Counted from the first letter of the stretch, positions 54,224-64,000 are shown. The stretch: DNA of 64,000 nucleotides from Nocardia sp. NBC_00403 (GCF_036046055.1 NZ_CP107939.1:7874001-7938000), one strand, 5' to 3'. Made by a program: numbers and translations. Notes: generated by a model not told the origin, from the sequence alone.

Positions 54224-54832
54224 ATGAACAACATGGCCCAACGGAAACCGTCGATGGAACCACCCGTCGAGCTGGTCATGGGCGCGGCCGAATGCGTGCG
54301 ACGCTCCGGCGTGCGCGGCTTTCGACTGACCGACGTCGCCAAGGCCGCGGGCGTTTCGCGCGGCACGGTGTACAACACCTTCGGCGACAAGCAGGCGGCC
54401 ATCAATGCGGGGCTGGCCTATCTGTGCAACGCCTTCATCGACGGACTTGCGTTGAGCGTCACCCCCAAACCGACCTTGCGCGAGCAGGTGGGCGAGGCGG
54501 CGGCGATGATCTACGAGCACGTCACGACGCCCCAACTTTTCGATCCCCCGCTGCGGACCGACAGCATCATCGCCACACTGCTCGAGCATTACGGCGACAA
54601 CCTGAGCCACAGCTGGGCCGGTTTCTGGGCGACATTAGTGGCGCAGGCACAGCAGCGCGGCGAGGTCGACGCGGGCATCGACCCGATGCATGCCGGCGAT
54701 TGGATCGTGCGGGTACTGCTCAGCCTGGAAATCCTGCCGTTCGCCGTTGCCGACTTCAAGAATGCGGACGACGTCCGCGAGCGCACGAGTGACCTACTGC
54801 TCAATGGGTTCGCCCCGCGTCGCTTTTCGTAG
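54224..54832 (+). CDS. TetR/AcrR family regulator of the monooxygenase operon
   Basis: 202 residues from ATG 54224, which lacks a ribosome site and fits a leaderless start; GTG 54215 would lie inside the operator. The helix-turn-helix is FRLTDVAKAAGVSRGTVYNTF. It is 13 bp before the monooxygenase, so it likely represses itself, the monooxygenase and the SDR until a substrate binds. Confidence 0.88.
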   Translation: MNNMAQRKPSMEPPVELVMGAAECVRRSGVRGFRLTDVAKAAGVSRGTVYNTFGDKQAAINAGLAYLCNAFIDGLALSVTPKPTLREQVGEAAAMIYEHVTTPQLFDPPLRTDSIIATLLEHYGDNLSHSWAGFWATLVAQAQQRGEVDAGIDPMHAGDWIVRVLLSLEILPFAVADFKNADDVRERTSDLLLNGFAPRRFS

Positions 54833-54845
54833 GAAGTAGAAAGTA

Positions 54846-56435
54846 ATGACAAGTGAATACGTCGATGTCGCGATCATCGGAGCCGGACCCGGGGGCATCA
54901 CCGCCGCCTATCACCTGCAACAGGCGGGCATCACCGATTTCGTCATATTGGAGCGGGCCGAGGACTTCGGCGGAAGTTGGCGCGACAATATCTATCCCGG
55001 CCTTTTCGTAGATGTCCCAACACTGTTCTACCAGTTCCCTTTTGCGCGGAAATCCGATTGGTCGCGGCTGTTTCCGGCGGGCACCGAGATCCAGCGATAC
55101 AACAAGCAGGTGGCGGCGGATCTGGACCTGTACAAGCACTTTCGCGGCGGGTGTGCGGTCGATCGCGAGATGTGGGACGACCACGAACGAGTGTGGGTGC
55201 TGCATATCGCAGGACGCGATCCGGTGCGAGCTCGCTTCGTCATCAACGCGGTGGGTGGCTATATCAATGCCAAGCCGTCGGGCGAGATCCCGGGCTGCGC
55301 ACAGTTTTCCGGAACGATCCTTCGTCCGAACTCCTGGGATGCCGACTACGACTATCGCGACAAGCGAGTTGCCGTGATCGGCACCGGATCGAGCTCGGTG
55401 CAGATCGTCTCGGAAATCTTCGGCAAGGCACGGCAGGTGGATGTCTACCAGCGCACGCCATCGTGGATCCTACCCAAGCCCGACGTCGAATTATCAACGC
55501 GCGCACAACGAATACTGGCACTACCCGGAGTCACCGCGGCGATCAACGGCGCCGCTCTTGCGGCAATGGAACTACCCCTCCAGCTCATCTGCAATGTGCT
55601 GCCCGTGCTACCACGCACGCTGCTGACGAAGCTGCTACCGCAATACGACAAGATCTGGCGCCTGCTGTACAGGATGCTACTGCGCGCGAAGATCGAGAAC
55701 CCAGCCGATCGAAGGGCTTTGGTGCCGTCCTATGGAATCCTCGCCAAGCGCCCGATTCTGTCCAGCAGCTTCCTGACCGCACTTGCATCCCCCACCGTGT
55801 CATTGATCGCCGACCCCCTCGAACAAGTCACCGCGCACGGCATCAGAACCACCGACGGAGTCGAGCGCGACTACGACCTCATCGTCATGGCAACGGGCTA
55901 CGAATTGTTCACCGCCCCCGAGTCATACCGGCCAGGAACGATTCTGGGGCCTGCCGGCTTCGACCTGGCCGAGGACTACCACCGCAACGGTGTGCGCAGC
56001 TACGGCGGAAGCGCCCATCCGGGGCTACCCAATCGATGGTCACTTGTCGGGCCACAGGGATACGTCGGGGTCGCATGGCACACCTTCGTCGACCTCACTG
56101 CCCGCCATGCCGTGCGCGTCATCTCCGAGGCCAGGAAGCGCGGCGCCACCGTCGCACAGGTGCGGGCCGACGCGTTCGGTCGTTGGACCGACAAGATGCG
56201 ACGCCACAACAAGCTCATCAGTACATACGTCGTCGACTGCAACCCGGACCTGCGCACCTACTTCGTCAACTCCCACGGCGAGGCGCTCTACTACCGACCC
56301 CAAACCATCAGTGGCGCACTGTGGTTCAGCAGGTACTCGCCGCTCGGCGACTACTGGTTCAGACGCGACGCCTGCGAACCGCTGCCCGCGCCGCGCGCGA
56401 TTTCCAACCAGGGAAGAATCGAGGCAGGAATATGA
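54846..56435 (+). CDS. Flavin-containing monooxygenase, Baeyer-Villiger type
   Basis: 529 residues. FAD site IIGAGPGGITAAYHL near residue 10 and NADP site VIGTGSSSVQIV near 178. Between them the BVMO fingerprint FxGxxxHxxxW reads FSGTILRPNSW, with Arg where His is expected. Such enzymes insert oxygen into ketones or oxidise N/S atoms using NADPH and O2. The altered fingerprint makes ketone oxidation uncertain. It overlaps the SDR by 4 bp, so an alcohol-ketone-ester sequence is a reasonable guess. Confidence 0.87.
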   Translation: MTSEYVDVAIIGAGPGGITAAYHLQQAGITDFVILERAEDFGGSWRDNIYPGLFVDVPTLFYQFPFARKSDWSRLFPAGTEIQRYNKQVAADLDLYKHFRGGCAVDREMWDDHERVWVLHIAGRDPVRARFVINAVGGYINAKPSGEIPGCAQFSGTILRPNSWDADYDYRDKRVAVIGTGSSSVQIVSEIFGKARQVDVYQRTPSWILPKPDVELSTRAQRILALPGVTAAINGAALAAMELPLQLICNVLPVLPRTLLTKLLPQYDKIWRLLYRMLLRAKIENPADRRALVPSYGILAKRPILSSSFLTALASPTVSLIADPLEQVTAHGIRTTDGVERDYDLIVMATGYELFTAPESYRPGTILGPAGFDLAEDYHRNGVRSYGGSAHPGLPNRWSLVGPQGYVGVAWHTFVDLTARHAVRVISEARKRGATVAQVRADAFGRWTDKMRRHNKLISTYVVDCNPDLRTYFVNSHGEALYYRPQTISGALWFSRYSPLGDYWFRRDACEPLPAPRAISNQGRIEAGI

Positions 56436-57268
56436 CGAGGACTATCGAACCGGACCGACCGCTGGCCGGGAAAGTCGCCTATGTGACGGGCGCCGCTCGC
56501 GGACAGGGCCGTTCGCATGCGATCCACCTTGCCCGCGCAGGCGCCGACATCGTCGCCGTCGATGCCTGTGCGCAGATCGCGACGTTCAGTGGCTACCCGA
56601 TGGCCGAACCGGGGGACCTCGCGGAAACCGCACACCTTGTCGAAGCCGAAGGTCGCGAGATACTCACCGCGCAGGTCGACGTGCGCGATCTGGACGGCCA
56701 GCAGAAAGCCGTCGCCGACACCGTCAAGACCTTCGGCCGCCTCGACTTCGTCGTCGCCAATGCCGGTGTCTGCAGTTGGGGCCGCCTCTGGGAGATCTCA
56801 CCCGAGCAGTTCCGTGAGACGGTCGATATCAACCTGATCGGTGTGTGGAACACGATCAAGGCGACGGTGCCGGCCATGATCGCCGCAGGCAACGGCGGCT
56901 CCATCATGACTATCAGCTCCTCGGCTGGAGTCAAAGCGCCACCCGGCTGCGGCCATTATGCCGCAAGCAAATTCGGAGTCGTAGGTCTCACCAAGTCGCT
57001 GGCCGTCGAACTCGGCGAATACGGCATCCGCGTCAACACCCTGCTGCCCTACGGCACCAACACGGCGCTGGGCAACGACACCTCCATGTACAAGCTCTTC
57101 GAAGATCACCCTGCCTATGTCTACAGCTACACCCCGAACCTACTGAAGACCGATGGACTGGTCGAGCCGGACGAGATCTCCGACGTCGTGGTCTGGCTGG
57201 CCAGCGACTCCTCCCGGGTGATCACGGGTGCGCAAGTTCCGGTCGACAAGGGCTTCCTCGCTCGGTGA
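56432..57268 (+). CDS. Mycofactocin-coupled type SDR oxidoreductase
   Basis: 278 residues. Motifs [21 protein letters not shown] and HYAASKFGV, with the mycofactocin-type insert FSGYPMAEPGDLAETAHL. It probably oxidises a secondary alcohol to the ketone used by the monooxygenase encoded before it, passing electrons to mycofactocin. It is the last gene of the TetR operon. Confidence 0.9.
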   Translation: MTRTIEPDRPLAGKVAYVTGAARGQGRSHAIHLARAGADIVAVDACAQIATFSGYPMAEPGDLAETAHLVEAEGREILTAQVDVRDLDGQQKAVADTVKTFGRLDFVVANAGVCSWGRLWEISPEQFRETVDINLIGVWNTIKATVPAMIAAGNGGSIMTISSSAGVKAPPGCGHYAASKFGVVGLTKSLAVELGEYGIRVNTLLPYGTNTALGNDTSMYKLFEDHPAYVYSYTPNLLKTDGLVEPDEISDVVVWLASDSSRVITGAQVPVDKGFLAR

Positions 57269-57340
57269 GACCCGGTCGGTGCCCGGCCAGGACCGTCCGC
57301 GCCCACCTCTTGCGACGACAATGGGCGGTGTGAATGTGAC

Positions 57341-58114
57341 ATGAACGGGGTGATCACACCGGGCCTCGGGCTGTCCGTGGTGTGCACGATCATGGTCGCC
57401 GGCGCGGTGGTGGTGTATCTCGCCGCCGGGCTCGGCGATGCGGCAACCGTGCCGCGCGCGGCACTGCGCGGCACAGCTCAATTGGCGGTTATCGCGCTGG
57501 TGCTGGCCGCCGCACTCGCGCAGTTATGGTCCTCGATCGTGGTGCTGGTGGTGATGTTCGGCGCGGCGATCGTGACTTCGGCGCGGCGCTCGAACGCCGG
57601 TCGGTCGGCGGCGTGGTTGGCGCTTGCGATCGGATGCGGGCTCGGCAGCGTGCTGCCGTTGCTGCTCGTCAGCGGTGTTGTCCCGTTCGAGGGTGTGGCG
57701 TTGGTTCCGATCGGCGGCATCGTGCTCGGTGGGACGATGACCGCGACCTCGTTGGCCGCCAGGCGAGCGCTCGATGCGATCGAGCAGCGGTGGGGTGAGG
57801 TCGAAGCCGCGCTGAGCTTGGGATTGAGCGACCGTGACGCACGGCTGGAGGTGGCCCGGCCGACCGCGGCGGACGCTTTGCTCCCCGGCGTGGACCAAAC
57901 CCGCACCGTCGGCCTCGTCACCCTGCCCGGTGCCTTCGTCGGCGTCCTGATCGCGAGCGGCTCGGCCATCCAGGCGGGAGCAGTGCAGATCCTCGTGCTG
58001 ATCGCCCTGCTCCTCGCGCAATCATGTGCTGTCGCGATCACGATCGAACTCGTCTCCCGAACCAAGATCCGCCGGGCGACCAGACGGGGAGTCGGCCGCA
58101 CTTCGTCCCGGTGA
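57341..58114 (+). CDS. UPF0014/FetB-like ABC permease
   Basis: 257 residues with about seven helices. FetB-family marks are ALRGTAQLAVIALVLA, PIGGIVLGGTMTATSLA and the Glu-rich loop ERWGEVEAALSLG-like stretch near 145-155. FetAB exports iron in E. coli. No ATPase gene is adjacent, so its partner would be elsewhere. Confidence 0.85.
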   Translation: MNGVITPGLGLSVVCTIMVAGAVVVYLAAGLGDAATVPRAALRGTAQLAVIALVLAAALAQLWSSIVVLVVMFGAAIVTSARRSNAGRSAAWLALAIGCGLGSVLPLLLVSGVVPFEGVALVPIGGIVLGGTMTATSLAARRALDAIEQRWGEVEAALSLGLSDRDARLEVARPTAADALLPGVDQTRTVGLVTLPGAFVGVLIASGSAIQAGAVQILVLIALLLAQSCAVAITIELVSRTKIRRATRRGVGRTSSR

Positions 58115-58230
58115 TGCCACGCATCTGGCGTTCGATAATCGTGTCCGGCTCGAGAAGCCGCCAGCAGCAGTGATCGGTCGGCCACGCTTCGGTCGCCTTC
58201 GACCGTGCGGACTGCGCTTCCAGCGCATAG

Positions 58231-58263
58231 AAAAATGGCCCGGAACTGTGCGTTCCGGGCCAT
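58231..58263 (-). terminator. Terminator of the initiator tRNA gene
   Basis: A 12-bp perfect stem (58235-58246 with 58252-58263) with a 5-nt loop, followed on the minus strand by a run of five T (58231-58235). It lies 9 bp after the tRNA 3' end. Confidence 0.9.
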
Positions 58264-58272
58264 TTGCCTTTG

Positions 58273-58346
58273 TAGCGGGGACAGGATTTGAACCTGCGAC
58301 CTCTGGGTTATGAGCCCAGCGAGCTACCGAGCTGCTCCACCCCGCG
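58273..58346 (-). tRNA. Initiator tRNA-Met (anticodon CAU)
   Basis: 74 nt, CCA not encoded. The acceptor has a C1:U72 mismatch, a hallmark of bacterial initiators. The anticodon loop is CUCAUAA flanked by three G:C pairs (GGG/CCC), the second hallmark. The T-loop GTTCAAATC is normal. Confidence 0.97.
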
Positions 58347-58569
58347 TCGGTAAACACAACATTACACACGCCTACGCTCAGATGGCAAATCGCCCTCCGA
58401 ACAGGAGGTTTCCGCCGGCCGGCGACATCGACGCAGGCCGAAACAGCAGCGAGAGCGGCCGCGGAGTGACGCAACGCACACCCAGTCCGGCCGCGCTTAT
58501 TCACGGGTTCGCGATGGCGCCGCCGAGGAGACGTGCGCACACGGCACCCTTTTGGCAAGGCATTCAAAC

Positions 58570-58583
58570 GTGACCGGGATCAC
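58570..58583. promoter_or_regulatory. Crp-like site GTGA-N6-TCAC upstream of rpf
   Basis: GTGACCGGGATCAC matches the core of the mycobacterial Crp (Rv3676) site; rpfA is a known Crp target in M. tuberculosis. It is 313 bp before the rpf start and overlaps a perfect palindrome GATCACTA-N5-TAGTGATC (58578-58598). The rest of the 549-bp gap 58347-58895 has an AT-rich stretch (58600-58740) but no gene. Confidence 0.45.
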
Positions 58584-58727
58584 TATTTCGTAGTGATCTC
58601 GACCACATCACGAGAATATAACGAACCGTTCAGAACCGATTCAACAGCATTAACAACCAGCGTAAATACCGGTTATGCACCATTCCGCTTCATAGAATTC
58701 TGACGTTATCAAGACGTGATCTGTTGA

Positions 58728-59432
<705 letters not shown>

Positions 59433-59466
59433 TCTTCGGTCCCGCTTTCCGGATCCGATGCAAGAG

Positions 59467-59501
59467 CGGCCCCGTCACCGACCCCTCGGGTGATGGGGCC
59501 G
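59467..59501 (+). terminator. Terminator of the rpf gene
   Basis: A 13-bp stem (59467-59479 with 59489-59501, one G:U pair) lies 34 bp after the stop and is followed by TTCTC. Confidence 0.8.
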
Positions 59502-59702
59502 TTCTCGCGTTCACGAGAGTCTTTGCGGGATCATGCAGCCCCCCGTCGAGGCATGGTGGACATGCCGCCTATATCCCGCCACCGATTCCGAACCCGATCG
59601 GGATGCCGCACCCACGCGTCTGGGATATCCATCTCTGGATCAACGAGGCAACGCGGCAAAATATGCTGCTCGACATTGCCTGAACAGGTTCTACCGCGGT
59701 GC

Positions 59703-59735
59703 GCGGCGCTGCCACCGACAGGGAGGCAGCGCCGC
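59703..59735 (-). terminator. Terminator of the UPF0182 gene
   Basis: An 11-bp perfect stem (59703-59713 with 59725-59735) lies 32 bp after the minus-strand stop. The stretch 59502-59702 shows no gene. Confidence 0.75.
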
Positions 59736-59767
59736 ATGCTATGCGTGCACCCGAGCTGACGTTCGGG

Positions 59768-62755
59768 TCAGCGACCGGCGTCCTGGTATGCCTTGACTGC
59801 GGCCTCCAGTTCATCCAGCGCCTTGCCGAAGTCCTGGAAGTTGCCCGTGCGCATGGCATTACGCACATTCTCGAGCTTCCGATTCAGCTCCGCTGCGGCG
59901 GCGTCCTTCGCGGCCGATGAGCCATTTGGCGGGGTTACGCCAGCAGGCGGCGGGGTGACACCAGCAGGCGGTGGCGTGGCGCCCTCCACCGGTGGTGGCA
60001 CGGCACCGGGTACCGGTCGCGACGCGGGATCACCCCCGAATGGGGTAGCCAGCGCACCGGCTCCGGGCACCACCTGGTTCAGCGCCTCGGCCAGGGTCGA
60101 GGCGTAGCCAACCTTCACACTGCCCGCCGCGTCACGGTAGCTCACCAGCACCCGCAGTAGCTGCGGGAAAGTGGAGGTACTCGGCCCGGTATTCCGTTCG
60201 TTGTAGAACGGCTCCACGTAGAGAATTCCACCATCGGCAATCGGCAAGGTCAGCAAATTGCCATACTTGATCTTGTTCGAGTTGGATAGCAGGGTCTTCT
60301 CGCGTGAGACGTCTGGCGCAGTCGTCATTCTGTTCTGTGTCTGCTGCGGGCCCAAGGTCTGGGTGTCGGTCGGCAATCGCAGAACAGTGAATTTGCCGTA
60401 ACCATCCGGATCCGATCGCACAGAGATATACGCGGACAAGAACTCTCGGTTGTAACCAACCATGGCGCTGGTCAGGTTGAACACCGGCTTGTTCGTCTGC
60501 GGATCGCCCAGCAGCACATAGAACGGCGGCTGTTTGAAGTTGCCGCCACCGTCTACGGTCGGGTCGGACGGCACGGACCAGAACGCATTGTTGGTGAAGA
60601 ACTCTCGTGGATCGTCTACGTGATATTTGGTCAGCATGTCGCGCTGCACCTTGAACACATCTTCCGGATACCGGAAGTGGGCCCGCAACTCCGGTGAGAT
60701 CTCGCTCTCCGGCTTGACCGCGCCGGGGAACACGCCGCGCCATGCCTTCAACACCGGGTCGGAGGAATCCACCTCGTACAGGGTCACCGTGCCGTCGTAG
60801 GCGTCGACAGTCGCCTTCACCGAGTTACGGATGTAGCTGACTTCCTTGCGCGGCAGCAGCCGGCCGGTCTTCTTGTCGATGCTGTCCTCCGCGCCCTCCA
60901 ACGAGGTGCTCTGCGCGTAGGGGTAGTTGTCCAGCGTGGTGTACGCGTCGACGATCCACTGAATCCGGCCGTCGACGACCGCCGGGTAGGCGTTCCCATC
61001 GGTCGTCAGCCACGGCGCCACCTTCTGCACCCGATCGCGCGGGCTGCGGTTGAAGATGATCTTGGAGTCGTCGCTGATGGCCGAGGAGAACAGGATATTG
61101 CGCTCGGCGTACTTGGCCGCGAAGGCCAACCGGTTGAACCAGTTGCCGATCGACACTCCGCCCTTGCCGGTGTAGGTGTACTGCGCGGTGTCGGAGTCGT
61201 ATTCGCGCGGACGCTGGCCCGCCATCGAGCCGACAATGGCGTAGTCCGGATTCGCCTGCGAGATCAGCTCGCCGTAGTACACCCGCGGCTGGTCGACCTT
61301 GATCCGCTGCTTGTCCGTCGGGGTGAACAGATCGCTGACCATGAAGATCGGGTAGCCGCTGTCGCTGCTGCCGCCGGTCGCGTTGGGATCCTCGGACTGC
61401 GGCTTGTTGACGCGGTTGGCCGGGGCGGCGACGAAACCGTTGCCGTGGGTATAGACGGTGTGGCGGTTGATCCAGTCGGTCTGGTTGCCGCTCAGCGCCG
61501 CGGGGGACAGCTCACGGGCTGCGACGATGTAGTCCTGGATATCGCCATCGATGTTGTAGCGGTCGATGTCGAGCGACTCGGGGAAGCCGTAGAAGTTCTT
61601 CAGCTGCCGCAGCTGAGTGAAGGTGGGCGACAAGATGTTCGGATCGAGCAGCCTGGCATTGCCGATGGTCGCCGCGTCGACCGGGACGTCCAGCGGGTTC
61701 TTGCGGCTTTCGCCCTTGTAGTCCTTGTAATCGATCTTGTCGTTGGTGATGCCGAACGCCTGCCTGGTGGCGGCGATATTGCGTTCGATGTACTCGCTTT
61801 CCTTGTCGGCAGCGTTCGGACGCACCGAGAACTGCTCGACAACCAGCGGCCATACCGCGCCGACCAGGATCGACGACAGCACGAGCAGAGCCGCGGCCAT
61901 CGCGGGCACCCGCAGATCGCGCAGCACGATGCCAGCGAAGAAGGCCACCGCACAGATCACCGCGATGGACAGCAGGATCAGCTTGGCGGGCAGCACGGCA
62001 TTGATGTCGGTGAACGAACCACCAGTGAAGGTCGGCTCCTTACGGCTGCTGGAGAGCAGTTCGTAGCGGTCGAACCAGTACGCGATGGCCTTGAGCAGCA
62101 CGAAAAGCCCGGCAAGCACGGCAAGTTGGATGCGCGCGGGACGAGTCAGCGTGCCTTCCCGACCGGAAAGACGCAGCCCGCCGAAGAGGTAATGCGTCAC
62201 CAGGCTTGCGAAGAACGCGATGACGACAGCGACGAACAACCAGTTCAGCACCATCCGGTAGAAGGGCAGATCGAACGCGTAGAACCCGACGTCCAGGTTG
62301 AACTGCGGATCCTTCTGCCCGAACGAGCCACCGTTGAGGAACAACTGCACGGTGACCCAATTCGACTGCGCCACCAGACCGGACAGCAGACCGAGCAGCA
62401 CCGGGATGCCGATGCCGAACAGCTTCAACCTGCTCATCACGGTGGTGCGGTAGCGCGCGATCGGGTCATTCGGGCCCGCGACCGGAATGAAGACCGGACG
62501 AGTCCGATAGCCCAGCAGCAGCGCCAGCCAGGCGACGAGGCCGACGAACACCGCGACCACCAAGAACAACAGCAATCGGGTGCGCAGGACAGTGAGATAG
62601 ACGTTCCGGAAGCCGACCTCGCCGAACCACAACCAGTTCGTGTACGTGTCGGTCAGTCGTGGTCCCAACAAAAGCAGCGCCGCCACAATAATGGCCGCCA
62701 CCAGCAGCACTCGGCTGCGTCGGGACAACGAAGGTAAGCCGGTGGGGGGCCGCAT
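59768..62755 (-). CDS. UPF0182 family giant membrane protein
   Basis: 995 residues from ATG 62755, the normal family length; a GTG at 62764 has better ribosome-site spacing. Seven helices fill the first 330 residues (VLLVAAIIVAALLLLGPRL first). A large extracytoplasmic domain follows (YVDPFY-like LYVEPFYNERN, VGYASTLAEAL). A Pro/Gly-rich repeat with PPPAGVTPPPAGVTPP precedes the helical end. The family is conserved in actinobacteria but its function is not known. Confidence 0.95.
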   Translation of the reverse strand: MRPPTGLPSLSRRSRVLLVAAIIVAALLLLGPRLTDTYTNWLWFGEVGFRNVYLTVLRTRLLLFLVVAVFVGLVAWLALLLGYRTRPVFIPVAGPNDPIARYRTTVMSRLKLFGIGIPVLLGLLSGLVAQSNWVTVQLFLNGGSFGQKDPQFNLDVGFYAFDLPFYRMVLNWLFVAVVIAFFASLVTHYLFGGLRLSGREGTLTRPARIQLAVLAGLFVLLKAIAYWFDRYELLSSSRKEPTFTGGSFTDINAVLPAKLILLSIAVICAVAFFAGIVLRDLRVPAMAAALLVLSSILVGAVWPLVVEQFSVRPNAADKESEYIERNIAATRQAFGITNDKIDYKDYKGESRKNPLDVPVDAATIGNARLLDPNILSPTFTQLRQLKNFYGFPESLDIDRYNIDGDIQDYIVAARELSPAALSGNQTDWINRHTVYTHGNGFVAAPANRVNKPQSEDPNATGGSSDSGYPIFMVSDLFTPTDKQRIKVDQPRVYYGELISQANPDYAIVGSMAGQRPREYDSDTAQYTYTGKGGVSIGNWFNRLAFAAKYAERNILFSSAISDDSKIIFNRSPRDRVQKVAPWLTTDGNAYPAVVDGRIQWIVDAYTTLDNYPYAQSTSLEGAEDSIDKKTGRLLPRKEVSYIRNSVKATVDAYDGTVTLYEVDSSDPVLKAWRGVFPGAVKPESEISPELRAHFRYPEDVFKVQRDMLTKYHVDDPREFFTNNAFWSVPSDPTVDGGGNFKQPPFYVLLGDPQTNKPVFNLTSAMVGYNREFLSAYISVRSDPDGYGKFTVLRLPTDTQTLGPQQTQNRMTTAPDVSREKTLLSNSNKIKYGNLLTLPIADGGILYVEPFYNERNTGPSTSTFPQLLRVLVSYRDAAGSVKVGYASTLAEALNQVVPGAGALATPFGGDPASRPVPGAVPPPVEGATPPPAGVTPPPAGVTPPNGSSAAKDAAAAELNRKLENVRNAMRTGNFQDFGKALDELEAAVKAYQDAGR

Positions 62756-62978
62756 GCCCACGATGCCACTCTCCAAGGTCCGGCGGCACTCGCACCGATA
62801 TTTCGGCCGATGCGCCGCAGTCCGATGTTGCCGGTGGTCCTTGCGGACCTCTTCCGCGCCCACTCTACGGAATCGGACACCGTTCAGACGGCAGGGCCGG
62901 AATTGCGCAGACCAGAAGGGCTGCCACTAACCCGGACCGGCGATCCGCGATCGACCGACCGTTTGATTGGATGTTTGT

Positions 62979-63560
62979 GTGACCGCTGACCTGCACGCCG
63001 AACTCGTCCTCGCCCGCTCCGTCCGGGAGGTGGCCGAATTCGTGGACGCCGAGGGCTGGGGGCACCCGCCGCAGATGTTCGCGCTGGTACGCACCGCCGA
63101 TCTGGTCGCGGCCGAGCCCGGCCTCATCGATGAGCTCGATGACGGCAACGAGCTGACTCCCGTTGCCCAGGAATCCTTTCCGGACGACGTGACCGGCGGG
63201 TCGATGGCACTCGACGAGTTCCTCGCGACCACAAGCTGGCCCGACGCTGTAGAGGGCTGTGTGCTGGTGCAGGAGATCGTGGTGCTCCCACCGGATGCCG
63301 AGAGCACCCTCGATGATGCGCTCGCACCACTGCTCGCCGATCACGACGCCGCCGACGCCGCCGCGCGCGCAGCTGCCGAGGCGCACCCGGAACGTCGTGA
63401 GGCGCGGCTGTTCGCGGCAGTGCTGCGCGAGGGCACATCGCTGGCGCTGCTGCAGGTGCGGCCGGAGGACGAAGCGGAAGACTTCGGCGACCTGGACCTG
63501 CGCACGTACCCGAACCTGGCACCCAACGTCATCGAAGCCCTTCTCCACACGTTCGAGTAA
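62979..63560 (+). CDS. PPA1309 family protein
   Basis: 193 residues from GTG 62979; a TTG at 62967 is less likely. The family pattern is REVAEFVDAEGWGHPPQMFAL, then VLVQEIVVLPPDAE, and the end YPNLAPNVIEALLHTFE. It is a conserved actinobacterial protein of unknown function, often divergent from UPF0182 and next to a Lon-like protease, as here. Confidence 0.93.
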   Translation: MTADLHAELVLARSVREVAEFVDAEGWGHPPQMFALVRTADLVAAEPGLIDELDDGNELTPVAQESFPDDVTGGSMALDEFLATTSWPDAVEGCVLVQEIVVLPPDAESTLDDALAPLLADHDAADAAARAAAEAHPERREARLFAAVLREGTSLALLQVRPEDEAEDFGDLDLRTYPNLAPNVIEALLHTFE

Positions 63561-63675
63561 CCGCCCATGGCTGTGCGGCCGACCGAGCGCAGGCGCCGCA
63601 GGAGCAGGAGCACCGGAGCGAACGCACGCAACTCCGCCGCAGCAGCGCCGGGGCGAGCGAAGGCGAGGCAGCCGC

Positions 63676-64000
63676 CTAATTGCAGGAGACTGTCGGCTTC
63701 CCCGCGTTGATGTCGTTGAGCGACGCGACGGCGCCGTCGAGGTTTTCGACCTTCACCAGGCGGAGGCCGTCCGGGATGCGCTGCTTGGCCTCGTTGCAGT
63801 TGGCGGCCGGGACGAGGAAGGTTTCCGCGCCCGCGTCACGGGCGGCCATCATCTTGTATTGGATGCCGCCGATCGGGCCGACCTTGCCGTCCTGGTCGAT
63901 GGTGCCGGTGCCCGCGACGAACTTGCCGCCGTCGAGTTCACCGGGTGAGAGCTTGTCGATCAGCGCGAGGCTGAACATCAGGCCTGCCGAGGGACCGCCG
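63676..64000 (-). CDS. PDZ/Lon-like (S16) serine protease, C-terminal part
   Basis: The start lies beyond the right edge. The visible end holds the Ser-Lys dyad: Ser in GGPSAGLMF (codon 63988-63990) and Lys in GGIQYKMMAA (codon 63853-63855). It matches the YlbL family: a membrane-anchored PDZ-protease that degrades misfolded or specific envelope proteins. The short 115-bp gap to the PPA1309 gene has no structure of note. Confidence 0.9.
   Translation of the reverse strand, partial: GGPSAGLMFSLALIDKLSPGELDGGKFVAGTGTIDQDGKVGPIGGIQYKMMAARDAGAETFLVPAANCNEAKQRIPDGLRLVKVENLDGAVASLNDINAGKPTVSCN

Noticed and set aside
58310..58573. Small ORF between the tRNA and rpf
   Set aside because: Begins inside the tRNA gene, Arg/Pro-rich, no ribosome site.

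Overview
The window is high-GC actinobacterial DNA and most likely comes from Nocardia or a close Nocardiaceae relative. The evidence is two SDRs of the mycofactocin-coupled type, a KstR-type steroid operator, an Rpf-like muralytic enzyme, a UPF0182 giant membrane protein, an Rv0093c/ctpA/Rv0102-like copper module, frequent GTG starts and many 4-bp ATGA/GTGA gene overlaps. Both ends cut genes: an alcohol dehydrogenase on the left and a Lon-like PDZ protease on the right.

Layout. 1-8.3 kb: acyl/aldehyde metabolism operon (dehydrogenase, acyl-CoA ligase, D-aminoacylase-like amidohydrolase), an alpha/beta hydrolase with a Cys nucleophile, a DoxX protein with an 11-residue repeat tail, a STAS protein, a TetR regulator and an EEP hydrolase. 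8.5-11.6 kb: FecB/C/E-type metal-chelate importer. 11.6-17 kb: copper module (SigC-like sigma factor relic, zinc-finger membrane protein, P1B-ATPase, CopD-CtaG fusion). 17.2-18.3 kb: an IS481-family element with intact ends. 18.3-24.1 kb: SDR, CtaD, TetR, lactate 2-monooxygenase, a decayed small gene and a DUF4291 protein.

24.1-36.9 kb is a type II polyketide cluster. It has a dedicated acetyl-CoA carboxylase (fused AccD-AccA, AccC, AccB), KS-alpha, chain-length factor, ACP, a didomain aromatase/cyclase, an MBL-fold protein, an ActIII-like ketoreductase, a lipocalin-like protein, a SnoaL-like protein and two tandem-ABM proteins. It looks able to make and fold a C9-reduced aromatic polyketide.

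37.3-46.8 kb looks like a light/photodamage regulon around a MerR-B12-domain (LitR/CarH-like) regulator: photolyase, lipocalin, flavin amine oxidase, DUF1365, CFA-type methyltransferase, a TIGR01777 epimerase and a DHRS12-like SDR. Three copies of one palindromic operator (TGCA-N7-TGCA) lie in three separate promoters of this block. 46.8-48.5 kb is a divergent steroid pair (5-alpha-reductase-like and ketosteroid isomerase-like) sharing a perfect KstR-type operator.

48.6-50.5 kb is a cytochrome P450 relic split by a TnpB-only insertion element; removing 1,300 bp restores its frame. 50.5-57.3 kb: sterol desaturase family protein, NarL-type two-component system, DUF2231 protein, and a TetR-monooxygenase-SDR operon with a probable leaderless promoter under a palindromic operator. 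57.3-64 kb: FetB-like permease, initiator tRNA-Met with terminator, an rpf-like gene behind a long structured leader, UPF0182 protein, PPA1309 family protein and the truncated protease. No CRISPR array or rRNA was seen.
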